Assembly (NCBI GenBank): GCA_024233545.1
Contig: JACKPL010000004.1
Location: forward strand, 1 to 64,000
DNA: 64,000 bases
Direction of reading: 5' to 3'
Origin: a bacterium
GTDB taxonomy: Bacteria > Auribacterota > Auribacteria > Auribacterales > Auribacteraceae
Under the pieces are notes generated by a model. It saw only the letters and a list, made by a program, of their open reading frames with translations, had not been told where the DNA came from and searched no databases. Made by a program: the position numbers and the translations under genes. Shown one piece after another: positions 55,042 through 63,929 of the stretch (within the stretch, counting starts at the first letter, position 1; each line of letters opens with the position of its first letter).

Positions 55042-56394
55042 TTACTTTATTCCATAGCGTTCTATTTTTCGATAAAGTGTTCTACGGCTGATACCAAGCA
55101 TTTGCGCCGCCTTGACTCTATTTCCCGAACATTCCTGAAGTACTTTCTCTATTTGATTCCGTTCCGAACTTTGCAGTGTTGTTATTTGAGGAATTAGTGT
55201 TGTTATTTGAGGAATTGATGTATCGTTATTTAAGATTTTAAGAGGGATATCTTCTTTTAGAAGAATATCGTTTTTTGAAAGAACTACCATATTTTCTATA
55301 CAATTGCGTAATTCCCGAACATTACCGGGCCATGAATACGCGGTCAATATTTTGACCACTTCTTGGCTAAATGATAGGACTGGGCGATTATTTTCATTTT
55401 TAAAAACTTTTAAATAATGCGTTAAAAGCAATGGGATGTCTTCCGTTCTCTCGCGCAGGGGCGGCAGGTTGACCGTCACAACATTGAGCCGGTAAAACAA
55501 ATCTTCACGAAAGAGATTTTGGCGCATTTGTTGTTCGAGGTCTTTGTTGGTTGCGGCGATAAAGCGTAGGTCAACATGTATCGTTTTTGTACCACCAACC
55601 CGTTCGAAAGCTTGTTCCTGAATGACTCTGAGGAGTTTTACTTGAATATCCATGTTGATTTCGCTGACTTCATCGAGAAAAATAGACCCCTTATCTGCTT
55701 GTTCGAACCTGCCCGTTCTTTTTTCTAATGCACCGGTAAAAGCGCCTTTTTCATGACCGAACAATTCGCTTAAAAGAAGATTTTCTGTAAGAGCGGCGCA
55801 ATGAACGGGTACGAAAGGGTGGTCTTTTCTAGTGCTTAATTGATGAATCGCTTTTGCAACGAGTTCTTTTCCGGTGCCGCTCTCCCCTTGAATCAAAACG
55901 GTTGCTCGTGACGGCGCAACTTGTTTGACAGTATCATATACTTTTTGCATGGCGGCAGAGTTTCCGATAATATTTTCCAAACCATATTTATTGCTAATCT
56001 GGCGGCGCAACTGAGCGTTTTCTTCTCTTAACTGATAATTTTCTAAAATATGGTTGACTGTTACCAGTAATTTATCAAGGTTGATTGGTTTAGTAAGAAA
56101 ATCGGATGCGCCTTTTTTTAAGCATTCCACAGCGGTTTCAACAGTGCCGTATGCGGTAAGAACAATAATTGGAATACTTTTGGAAACTGTTTGAATGTGT
56201 GTTATTAAATCCATGCCGCTTAATACTGGCATACGAAGATCGGTAATGAGCAAATCTATGGGAAATGCATTGATACAGTCGAGGGCTTCTTTACCGTTTT
56301 CAGCTTGAATGCAATTGAAATCATGTGATTTTAAAAACCGCGTCAATCCTGCTAAAGTGTTTTTCTCGTCATCGACGATTAGAATTGTTTTCAT
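55042..56394 (-). CDS. NtrC-family sigma-54-dependent response regulator
   Basis: 450 residues in three domains. The receiver (1-120) has phospho-acceptor Asp52 in LLITDLRMPVLSG and K in FLTKPI. The AAA+ domain (about 140-375) has Walker A GESGTGKE, the sigma-54 contact loop GAFTGA, Walker B IFLDEVSEI, and the R-finger region with FREDLFYRLNVV. A Fis-type HTH (about 408-450) ends ISRRTLYRKIERYGIK. It activates sigma-54 promoters after phosphorylation by the kinase encoded just upstream (four-base overlap). The linker before the HTH contains a duplicated heptapeptide (IPQITTL twice) from a 21-base tandem repeat. Confidence 0.95.
   Translation of the reverse strand: MKTILIVDDEKNTLAGLTRFLKSHDFNCIQAENGKEALDCINAFPIDLLITDLRMPVLSGMDLITHIQTVSKSIPIIVLTAYGTVETAVECLKKGASDFLTKPINLDKLLVTVNHILENYQLREENAQLRRQISNKYGLENIIGNSAAMQKVYDTVKQVAPSRATVLIQGESGTGKELVAKAIHQLSTRKDHPFVPVHCAALTENLLLSELFGHEKGAFTGALEKRTGRFEQADKGSIFLDEVSEINMDIQVKLLRVIQEQAFERVGGTKTIHVDLRFIAATNKDLEQQMRQNLFREDLFYRLNVVTVNLPPLRERTEDIPLLLTHYLKVFKNENNRPVLSFSQEVVKILTAYSWPGNVRELRNCIENMVVLSKNDILLKEDIPLKILNNDTSIPQITTLIPQITTLQSSERNQIEKVLQECSGNRVKAAQMLGISRRTLYRKIERYGIK
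55176..55217 (-). repeat. 21-base tandem duplication in the NtrC-type gene
   Basis: Two adjacent 21-base units (55176-55196 and 55197-55217) that differ at one position. They add seven residues (IPQITTL repeated) to the linker between the AAA+ and HTH domains without changing the frame. Confidence 0.85.
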
Positions 56395-57566
56395 TGTGTA
56401 CCTTGATGAAGCGGCAAATATTTATGAGCCGGATTGATAATTGGCAATTTAATTTCCACTGTTGTGCCTTGGCAAGGATTGCTTGCAATAGATATTTCTC
56501 CATTATGTGCAGAAATGATACGGTTGACAATCATTAAACCCAAACCGGTACCTTCAGGCCGTGTAGTAAAATAGGGCTCGAATATTTTTTTAAGAAGCTC
56601 TTTAGGAATTCCCTGCCCTGTATCGGTGATGGAAATTTTACAATTGTTATCTTTCGTACAAACATGTATGTTGATTTCTCCCCCAGTGGGCATTGCTTGT
56701 ATAGCATTTTGGATAATGTTGCGCAATGCTTGTGTAATCAGGCCTGCATCGAATAAAAAAAAAGGGACTTCATTTTGAAAAATAGTGTTTACAGAAATTT
56801 TGAATTGTTTGAGAGTTGTTTTTATGGCATTCAATAATGCTTCAAGCGTAGATTTTATATCATTTTCGTGTAATGATAGTTTATAGGGGCGAATCGTTTT
56901 TAGAAAACGTTTAATAATAACATCGATTCTATTGATATCTTCACGAGCAGAAACAACTAATTCGATAAGTTCAGCCTGCGGATTGTTATTGCTTTTTTCC
57001 AGTTCTTTTTGCAAGACCTGCAAATTGATCGCCAGTGAATTGAGAGGATTGCCGATTTCATGCGCAATTCCTGCCGAAAGCAGGTTGTACGTTGTTGTTT
57101 TTTCGTTTTGCACGAGTTTTTCGAATCTGACTTTTCGACCGGTTATATCTGCAAAAACAAAGACTTTGTACCGGCTGTCGGGATGAAGAACATAATTAAC
57201 CACGGTAATGCTAAGATGTGTTTTTGTGGGAGTTTGCAGTGTAAGTTCCGTTTGGATTGAACGTTCTTCCCAATCCCAAATTTTATCTACAAACATATTC
57301 AATCGTTTACTGCGCACACATTTATCAAATTGTTTACCGATGGGGTTGGCATGGCTAATAGAAAAAAGTTTCTTTGCATGCTCATTAACAAGAATAATAT
57401 TTTTATTGTTGTCTAAGACAATAATTCCTTCGCGAAGTATATTGACCAACTCTGTAAGAAAATTCTTTTCATCATGAAGATGCAACAGATAGCGTTCAAT
57501 ATCCTGTTTTTCTACTCTGTCATAGCGGTCGATTAGTTTGTGAATAAACGGCGAGTCGTGTTTCAC
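56391..57566 (-). CDS. PAS sensor histidine kinase (NtrB/ZraS-like)
   Basis: A soluble kinase of 391 residues, since no membrane helix is visible. After an N-terminal helical region comes a PAS domain (about 35-150: LREGIIVLDNNKNIILVNEHAKKLF). The HisKA domain has the phospho-acceptor in LLSAGIAHEIGNPLNSL. The HATPase domain has the N-box (QALRNIIQNAIQAM), G1 (DTGQGIP), F-box (IFEPYFTTRPEGTGLGL with G2) and a final GTTVEIKLP. Its end overlaps the NtrC-type gene by four bases, so the two form a two-component pair. The input signal is unknown; it is presumably sensed through PAS. The stop of the upstream CorC-like gene lies at 57563, inside this gene's start. Confidence 0.94.
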   Translation of the reverse strand: MKHDSPFIHKLIDRYDRVEKQDIERYLLHLHDEKNFLTELVNILREGIIVLDNNKNIILVNEHAKKLFSISHANPIGKQFDKCVRSKRLNMFVDKIWDWEERSIQTELTLQTPTKTHLSITVVNYVLHPDSRYKVFVFADITGRKVRFEKLVQNEKTTTYNLLSAGIAHEIGNPLNSLAINLQVLQKELEKSNNNPQAELIELVVSAREDINRIDVIIKRFLKTIRPYKLSLHENDIKSTLEALLNAIKTTLKQFKISVNTIFQNEVPFFLFDAGLITQALRNIIQNAIQAMPTGGEINIHVCTKDNNCKISITDTGQGIPKELLKKIFEPYFTTRPEGTGLGLMIVNRIISAHNGEISIASNPCQGTTVEIKLPIINPAHKYLPLHQGTQ

Positions 57567-58564
57567 GATACGTTGTCCTCTGGAAAGGTGTCATATTCGT
57601 CAACAATACTTCCTACCACTTTTTCCATGATATCTTCAAGAGTTAAAATACCTAACGCCCCCCCGTTATCCCCTAGAATAATAACTGTTTGGCGTGCATT
57701 TACCTGCAAATCCCATAAAACTGATATAAGCGGAGTGTTTAATGGAACAGCATAAGGTTTTTTTACATAGCGTTTAACAGGTTTGTCCATAAGGGCGTTC
57801 AGAAGTTCTCCGGGACGTATTATGCCTATTATATTTGATTGAGCAGATTCATATATTGGAATGCGTGAATAACCGCTGTCCTGCATTATTTTTACCACTT
57901 CCCTGCAAGAAATGTCTGCCGGCGCAGAAACTACTTTATCCATAGAAATCATGACGTCATCAACAAGTATTTTATGAAACTGGAGAACTTTTCGGATAAG
58001 TTCTGTTTCTTCTTTTAATAAAATCTGTCCTTGGGTTTCGGATTCGAGGATATGCTGTATTTCATCGCGAGAAGGAAACGGTTGGGCTTCATTAATTTTC
58101 AGGCCTAACAACCGAACTACTTTTTCCGATAAGAATGAAAAACCTTTTACGAAAGGATACAAAATATACAATGCATAATATAAAGGCCGAATAAGATTCA
58201 GGCTTAACCGTGTTGCGTTAAGCCGCCCGATACTCATCGGGATGAGTTCTGTTAAAAATAATGTTGCGGGAAGCATTATTGTGGAAGTAGCAAGGTTCAC
58301 CCATTGTTCAGGCACTGTCTGAGAAATCAAGCGCGATACTACTGCTGAAGCAATAATCAGCGAAAGATTATTTCCGACAAGAGTTGTAGATAAATACAGC
58401 TGTGGTTTGGCTAACAATTTCAATGCTTTTTGAGCGAGAACATTACCTTCTGATGCAAGAAAATGAAGTTTAAACTTGTTGCTCGAAATGAGAGACATTT
58501 CGGCGCAGGTAAAAAAACTTTTTAACGATAAACTTATTAGAATGACAAAAATATATATAAGCAT
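57563..58564 (-). CDS. CNNM/CorC-type membrane protein with CBS pair, short form
   Basis: 333 residues from ATG 58564, one base after the stop of the upstream paralogue; a longer in-frame start at 58627 lies inside that gene. The CNNM/DUF21 membrane domain (about 1-180) has FTCAEMSLISSNKFKL, LVGNNLSLIIASAVVS and LFLTELIPMSIGR, followed by a CBS pair (about 200-325: VDDVMISMDKVVSAPA, RIPIYESAQSNIIGII, IILGDNGGALGILTLEDIMEKVVG). The C-terminal CorC_HlyC domain of the usual 400-450-residue proteins is missing. The family is linked to magnesium and other divalent-ion export. The tandem arrangement with a full-length copy suggests a heteromeric pair. Confidence 0.88.
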   Translation of the reverse strand: MLIYIFVILISLSLKSFFTCAEMSLISSNKFKLHFLASEGNVLAQKALKLLAKPQLYLSTTLVGNNLSLIIASAVVSRLISQTVPEQWVNLATSTIMLPATLFLTELIPMSIGRLNATRLSLNLIRPLYYALYILYPFVKGFSFLSEKVVRLLGLKINEAQPFPSRDEIQHILESETQGQILLKEETELIRKVLQFHKILVDDVMISMDKVVSAPADISCREVVKIMQDSGYSRIPIYESAQSNIIGIIRPGELLNALMDKPVKRYVKKPYAVPLNTPLISVLWDLQVNARQTVIILGDNGGALGILTLEDIMEKVVGSIVDEYDTFPEDNVS

Positions 58565-58565
58565 A

Positions 58566-59798
58566 TCACCCTTTTTTTGTAACAATAATCTCTTCGATAC
58601 GGTTCTTTTTTGATCGTGATATGACAAATTTCATGCCGTAAAATTCAAGTTGTTCGCCCTTTATCGGAATATATCCCAACAATGAAATCAAGTGCCCGCC
58701 TATTGTTACGCAGTTTTTATCATGTAATGATGTATGAAAAATTTCATTAAAATCAGTGAGAAGAAGCTTGCCCGATATTTTCATCGAATCGGTACTTATT
58801 TTTTGAAGGCTTAACAACACATCTTTCTTGTCGAGAATATCTCCGAAAATTTCTTCCAAAATATCTTCCATGGTAATAAGCCCTTCAACGCCTCCATATT
58901 CGTCGACAACAATTGCTTGGTGGTTACCTGAACGCCGCATAGCACGAAACAGCTCGCCGGCATATTGTGTTTCGGGCACAAAATATGGTTTGCGAAGAAT
59001 AGGTGCCAGTTGCATGTCGCGTTCCTCTCTCCCTAAAATGTCCTTTATATATAATATCCCGACAATATTATCCAATTTTTTACTATAAAAAGGAATGCGC
59101 GAGAACTTTTTATTGCGGGTATTAGCTAAAATCTTTTCAAATGAATCTTCGATATCAAAACATACCATTGACGTTCGCGGTGTCATAATATCTTTAATTC
59201 TCAACCGTTGAATACGAAGGACACCTTCCAACATGTTTTTTTCATGGGCAAACAGAATCCCCGCTTTCTGGCTTTGTATCAGAATTGATTTAAGTTCTGC
59301 ATATGTTGCTTTACGTTCTTTACCGAAACAATGAGATAACCAATCGATTGTCTTATGAAATGCGGTATCAAATATGATTCTAAATGGCGTAATTACCGTA
59401 TGCGCAAAATGAACATACGATATAACCGATAATGAAATTTTTTGATAATAATTAACTGCAATGACTTTGGGAGAAATTTCGCCAAAAAGGATAATCAAAA
59501 GCGATGTCACGATTATCGATATGCCTAGTCCGTTTTCATGAAAAAAGTGAGTTGCAAGGCGTTCGGATAATGACGTCGAAAAAATATTTACAAACATATT
59601 GACCGAAAGAATAGTAAAGAGCAAATGAGCCGGTTTAGAAAGATGGCTTTTTATAAGGGTGCCTTTAGTGCCATGTTTTTTTTCCAATATATCAATTTCA
59701 CTTTTGGGAATTGCAAAAAGTGCAGTTTCCGAACCGGAACATGCTGCGGAAATAACAACACAAATAAAAAGTAAAATACAATGAATTACTATATCCAC
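58566..59798 (-). CDS. CNNM/CorC (HlyC) family membrane protein, full length
   Basis: 410 residues: CNNM/DUF21 membrane domain (about 1-185: SACSGSETALFAIPKSEID, LFTILSVNMFVNIFSTSLS, ILFGEISPKVIAVNY), CBS pair (about 200-320: IKDIMTPRTSMVCFD, SRIPFYSKKLDNIVGIL, AIVVDEYGGVEGLITMEDILEEIFGDI) and a C-terminal CorC_HlyC domain (about 335-405, ending RIEEIIVTKK). The motif VDEYGG-x-x-GL-T-x-EDILEE-x-x-G is the best family marker. It probably works in divalent cation homeostasis at the inner membrane. It is followed after a single base by the shorter paralogue. Confidence 0.93.
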   Translation of the reverse strand: MDIVIHCILLFICVVISAACSGSETALFAIPKSEIDILEKKHGTKGTLIKSHLSKPAHLLFTILSVNMFVNIFSTSLSERLATHFFHENGLGISIIVTSLLIILFGEISPKVIAVNYYQKISLSVISYVHFAHTVITPFRIIFDTAFHKTIDWLSHCFGKERKATYAELKSILIQSQKAGILFAHEKNMLEGVLRIQRLRIKDIMTPRTSMVCFDIEDSFEKILANTRNKKFSRIPFYSKKLDNIVGILYIKDILGREERDMQLAPILRKPYFVPETQYAGELFRAMRRSGNHQAIVVDEYGGVEGLITMEDILEEIFGDILDKKDVLLSLQKISTDSMKISGKLLLTDFNEIFHTSLHDKNCVTIGGHLISLLGYIPIKGEQLEFYGMKFVISRSKKNRIEEIIVTKKG

Positions 59799-59822
59799 GC
59801 TTTTGTTGGGGAGAGCATATTT

Positions 59823-61142
59823 TTATTGTCTATCTAACAATTCAATCATTGTTTGATAGTGCTCAGCTTCTTTCTGATTATTAAGATCATTTTTATACAA
59901 GTAGTAAAGCGCCATATATGCATCTATATATGTCGAATCAAGAGCGACAGCACGTTTTAAATGCAGTTTAGCTTTCTCAAAATCTAACAGTTTTTTTGAT
60001 ACCATACCGAAGTTATAATGAAGCAACGCTGAATCAGGATTTAAAATCAAAGCTTTTTCAAGATTTTCGCTCGCGAGTTTAAAGTTTCCTGTTGCCGCAT
60101 AGAGATCGGCAATATTACTGTACGCTTGGAATAATTCCGGCTGTAGATGTATGATCGACTTATAAACGCCGATTGCCTCATCGTACATCCCTTTGATTTG
60201 GTATGCATTTGCCAAGTCTGCTAACGGATCTATTTCATTAGGACGAAGAACGATAACTTCTTTAAAACGCTCAATGCTTTCGCTAAATCGATCCATATTT
60301 AAATAAATAAGCGCTAAAGCGTGGTGCCCTTCCCAATATGTTTTATTGAGTTCAATGGTTTCCTTTGCAAGTTTTTCAGCCTCGGTAAATTGACCTAATT
60401 CCATTGTTATTCGTGCTAAAGTTACGTGTGCTACGTAATCATCAGGATTTATTTTAATCGCTTTACGGAGCAGAAATAATGCCTCGTCGAATTTTTGTTC
60501 CATCAACCGCATTTTTCCTAACCATACATATGCAGGAGAAAAATCATTGTCTTCTTCCAATATGCCGCCGAAAAGTATTTCAGCTTCTTTTATATCACCG
60601 AGCAATACATGAATCGCTCCAACGATGCGTTTATATTCTTTACAAGGGAAATTGTAGTGAGCCGCATGATACAGCCGCTCAAAAAAAAGTGCATATTCAC
60701 CTCGGTTAGCATCAATCACACTCAAGTTAAATAATATCTCGGGACTATGTGGGTATTTCTCAAGGAGATTTAAGAAACCGTCATATGCTTCTTGTTCCAT
60801 CTTTAAGTCGAGAAGATGAACACAATTGGAATAATTTTCTTTATCGTCACCAAGGAAATCACTATATTTCTGAGGATTTGTCTCAACTTTCTGCACGTGT
60901 TTTAGTGCATCTATAATTGAGACAAAGGCTTGCTGAACATTCCCCTTTTCTAGGTTTCGTAGCGCAAGATAATAATATAAATCGCTCGACTCAGGATTTT
61001 CGGCAAGGGCTAATTGAATGTTTTCAAACGAAGGGATAGAATCATATTTGCTGTATTCGCCGTTGTCTTCCTGTGCATGAATAAGAACCGTTCCAGTGAG
61101 ACAAAAGTGTATTATTCCGCGTAATATGCGTTTCAATTTCAT
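59823..61142 (-). CDS. Secreted TPR-repeat protein
   Basis: A signal peptide (about 1-24, ending TVLIHAQ) leads a 439-residue protein made almost entirely of TPRs, about eleven units. Examples are SPAYVWLGKMRLMEQKFDEALFLL, NPDDYVAHVTLARITMELGQFTEAEKLA, RPNEIDPLADLANAYQIKGMYDEAIGVY and NPDSALLHYNFGMVSKKLLDFEKAKLHL. No enzymatic domain is seen. It lies between trxA and the CorC-type genes, all on the minus strand, but the products do not share an obvious pathway. It is the sixth TPR-bearing extracytoplasmic protein in the window. Confidence 0.9.
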   Translation of the reverse strand: MKLKRILRGIIHFCLTGTVLIHAQEDNGEYSKYDSIPSFENIQLALAENPESSDLYYYLALRNLEKGNVQQAFVSIIDALKHVQKVETNPQKYSDFLGDDKENYSNCVHLLDLKMEQEAYDGFLNLLEKYPHSPEILFNLSVIDANRGEYALFFERLYHAAHYNFPCKEYKRIVGAIHVLLGDIKEAEILFGGILEEDNDFSPAYVWLGKMRLMEQKFDEALFLLRKAIKINPDDYVAHVTLARITMELGQFTEAEKLAKETIELNKTYWEGHHALALIYLNMDRFSESIERFKEVIVLRPNEIDPLADLANAYQIKGMYDEAIGVYKSIIHLQPELFQAYSNIADLYAATGNFKLASENLEKALILNPDSALLHYNFGMVSKKLLDFEKAKLHLKRAVALDSTYIDAYMALYYLYKNDLNNQKEAEHYQTMIELLDRQ

Positions 61143-61147
61143 ATTTT

Positions 61148-61471
61148 TTAACTATTTGATTTTATAAAATCAATGAGATCGGACTTGGAAATCAATCCGA
61201 TACTTTTGTTTACCGGTGCGCCGTTTTTATAAAGTATGAGAGTGGGGACGCTCATAACACTATATTTCGTTGCAATATCCGGATATGAGTCAATATCAAC
61301 GTGTGCAACTTTAACGGAATCAGAAAACTCTTTAGCAAGTTCTTCAATAATAGGTGCAAGCCGTTTGCATGGACCACACCACTCAGCGGCAAAATCTACA
61401 AGAACAGGTATGGTGGAGCCCAATACCTCTGTTTGAAAATTATCTTTGGTGATTTCCAAAACATTGCTCAT
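61148..61471 (-). CDS. trxA: Thioredoxin
   Basis: A 107-residue classic thioredoxin with the redox site Cys32-Gly-Pro-Cys35 in AAEWCGPCKRLAPII, the buried Asp26, the cis-proline in VMSVPTLILYKNG, and a final helix (LIDFIKSN). It reduces protein disulfides in the cytoplasm; there is no signal peptide. A ribosome site (AAGGAAAAGC) lies upstream of ATG 61471. It stands five bases upstream of the TPR protein gene. A 165-base non-coding gap separates it from the pseudo-HtrA gene. Confidence 0.96.
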   Translation of the reverse strand: MSNVLEITKDNFQTEVLGSTIPVLVDFAAEWCGPCKRLAPIIEELAKEFSDSVKVAHVDIDSYPDIATKYSVMSVPTLILYKNGAPVNKSIGLISKSDLIDFIKSNS

Positions 61472-61636
61472 TATGCTTTTCCTTCTGTAATAAATTGATA
61501 AAACACAAATAATGAAGTTTTATATACTATATGATAACTTTTTTTTTAGCAATGCAAAATTATAGTAATTGAGTATATTTAAAGATTAAGATACCTTACA
61601 GAGGTTACGGTTTAAAAAAATGAAAACCATGTAGAA

Positions 61637-63199
61637 TTAACGCAAATATGATGCGAATTTAGGTTGCTTTTTTAGAGAATTGATTGAAACTGCCATATTA
61701 AAACCTTGCGTTGATGCAGGAAGAACAGCAGATATAGAACCGCGAAAATTTGTGTTCTGATTGATACCGATTAGCGCTCCATCTTTGTTTAATAACGGCC
61801 CCCCATTATTTTGAGCATACGTAATAGCATTATGCTGAATCATATAGACAGTGCCGTAATCTGATTCGAATTTCTTTTTTAAGATTGAAATTTCCGGTTG
61901 TCCGTATGTTCTTTCAATATTCCAGCGTAAACGTACATTAACATCGAATAAATCCGTTAAAACTCCGCTTGTGCTCAATACTCGCCCGACAGTGAACGAA
62001 TCGCGATATCCCAACGGAGCGCCCACGTTGATTATTTGATCACCCTGTTGTATTTTATCTGCATCACCGATTGTGATCGGTTCAAGTCCTTGAACATTGA
62101 TACGAATTATGGCAACATCAAGTATTGGGTCGTATTCGAGAATTTTGGTCTGATACTCTTCGTCTTTGTATTCGACGAACCATTCTTCTCTGAAAGGATT
62201 TTTCCCGATGTAATAATTAGTGATAATTGTTCCGCGGGAATCCAAAACTGCTCCGCTTGCAGAACTCTGATAGCTGTCAGAATACGCATATTTGCTTCTC
62301 ACCATAACTTTTACGATAGAATTGCGAGTAATCTCGGCAACTTTTCCCGTAGGGACTTCCTGTCGTTCCCTTTCAAGGAATTCATCAAGCTTTTCATTTG
62401 TAACATTCTGCTGGTGTTCAAGTTCTGATTTGAGTTTTTCGTTTTCTTCTTCCAATAACCGAAGCTGTACTAGAAGTTCTTTTATTTCTTCGTCTTTTTG
62501 AGCAAGCTGTTCATTGAAAATTTGCTGAGAAATTTCTTCTTGGCTTTGTGATATATTTTCGTTGTTATATCGAAGCAGTTCTTCCTGTTCTTCTTCAGCT
62601 TTAAGATAAAATTGATTCCGTTCGTCTTTTGATATCCAATGCCCGTAGAATTTCACGTATCCTTTTTGCCGCAGTTCTTCTTCCTTCTGAAGTTTATCCT
62701 GACGCTCTTGTTCTGACATCCATTCAATGTTTTCAATTGAATCTTTAGGAATAGTAATAAAATATTCAGGAGATGAAAGTTCTTCGACACGGATACGGAT
62801 TGTTTCATTTGTTTCCTGAACAATCGTACCGGCAAGAATCCGTTTGTTTTTTAAGTATACTTTATCATGAGAGAATTCTTCAGTTTCCAAAGATGACTGC
62901 GAAATTTGTTCATAGATTGGTTTATCGGTATCGCTGAATTGCCGTTCCGGCTCTTCGCTTTGTACTGTAGATTCTACCGCTGAAGTTTGTGGCGCGGCTG
63001 ACTCTCGATCATAAATCAGAAAGGATTTAATGCATTGTTCGAATATGTCTGCATATTGGTTAAAGTCATTTACGAGACATGAAAGCTCGATTTTATACAT
63101 TTTTGTCATCCCTATAACCACATATACCAATAATTTCTGGTGAAAGGGGTCGTCAATATTCTCAGGATTCGTATTTTGTTTAAAGAAATAACGGCTCAA
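61637..63199 (-). CDS. HtrA-like secreted protein without catalytic His/Ser, C-terminal part
   Basis: Nominal TTG start; the true protein begins at 63929 and is joined through a one-base frameshift near 63242-63246. Residues 1-60 finish a PsbP-like domain. Residues about 111-200 are a module (DKVYLKNKRILAGTIVQET ... RQKGYVKFYGHWISKDE) that repeats the one at the start of the upstream part. A coiled coil follows (about 200-285), then a trypsin/HtrA-like domain (about 290-520). In that domain TNYYIG replaces TNYHVV (His to Tyr), DPILDVAIIRI keeps the Asp, and QNNGGPLLN replaces GNSGGPLLN (Ser to Asn). No PDZ domain follows. It cannot be an active serine protease by the usual mechanism and is more likely a binding or scaffold protein. 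Confidence 0.82.
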   Translation of the reverse strand: MSRYFFKQNTNPENIDDPFHQKLLVYVVIGMTKMYKIELSCLVNDFNQYADIFEQCIKSFLIYDRESAAPQTSAVESTVQSEEPERQFSDTDKPIYEQISQSSLETEEFSHDKVYLKNKRILAGTIVQETNETIRIRVEELSSPEYFITIPKDSIENIEWMSEQERQDKLQKEEELRQKGYVKFYGHWISKDERNQFYLKAEEEQEELLRYNNENISQSQEEISQQIFNEQLAQKDEEIKELLVQLRLLEEENEKLKSELEHQQNVTNEKLDEFLERERQEVPTGKVAEITRNSIVKVMVRSKYAYSDSYQSSASGAVLDSRGTIITNYYIGKNPFREEWFVEYKDEEYQTKILEYDPILDVAIIRINVQGLEPITIGDADKIQQGDQIINVGAPLGYRDSFTVGRVLSTSGVLTDLFDVNVRLRWNIERTYGQPEISILKKKFESDYGTVYMIQHNAITYAQNNGGPLLNKDGALIGINQNTNFRGSISAVLPASTQGFNMAVSINSLKKQPKFASYLR

Positions 63200-63239
63200 A
63201 ACAATTTTTAAAGCATTTAAGCCATCGACAGTAACAACA

Positions 63240-63929
63240 TCAAAAACTGCGAAGTTTATTTAAATAGCCTTCCTTTTCTTCTTCAAGGCCTTTTATTGCA
63301 GTGTCAATAAACTCTTGGTCAATGACTTCATCTGTTTTCGAAACAACGGATACACGGACGAATTCGTTGAAATCGTCGCCTTGATTGTTTTCAAACAAAC
63401 AGACAGCTGATGAATCTGCAACGGGAGTCTGTTTCCATTCTTGAGGCGGGTTAAAGCTAAACTTATAAGGTTGGCTTTCGTAGCGTCTTGATTCTTTTAA
63501 TTGGCTCAGTTCTTTGAGAACTTTTTCTTTAGACTGCCTGAGTGCCTCAACTTCTTCAGCAAGTGAATCGCGAGTTTTACGCACCTCATATATTTCAGGA
63601 GTAAGCCATTCTCCTTTGTAGGAAATAAGCCCTTTCTGCTGTTGTTCTTTTTGAAATTCTTCAGCTTTTTGGATAGATTCAAGAGATGCAGATTTTATAT
63701 ATTGGATCGTATCTCTGGAAATTTTTATTTCCGCTCCGCCTTCAATAGTGATGGTGATGTATTCATCAGTCTGCTGGCTGATGATCCCCTCAAGCAAACG
63801 CCCGTTTTTTAACTGCACTTTGTCGCGAGCAACAAATCCCTCGCAGAATGCGGCAGAGTATACCACTATCATAAAGAGAACTGAAAGATATGATGAATGT
63901 CTGAACACGAGAAGATATCCTTTCAGCAT
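63240..63929 (-). pseudogene. N-terminal part of the secreted pseudo-HtrA protein (frameshifted)
   Basis: It starts at ATG 63929 with a signal or anchor segment (about 8-30). A small beta-rich module (about 35-110: RDKVQLKNGRLLEGIISQQTD ... QKGLISYKGEWLTPEI) resembles the second copy in the downstream part. A short coiled coil and the first half of a PsbP-like domain (YKFSFNPPQEWKQT, FVRVSVVSKT) come next. The frame stops at a TGA directly after a T5 run; removing one T (63242-63246) continues the domain as DVVTVDGLNALKIVLSRYFF. The repaired gene, 61637-63929, would encode about 763 residues. The TTT-TGA context could in principle permit +1 frameshifting, but a homopolymer indel is the simpler reading. 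Confidence 0.78.
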
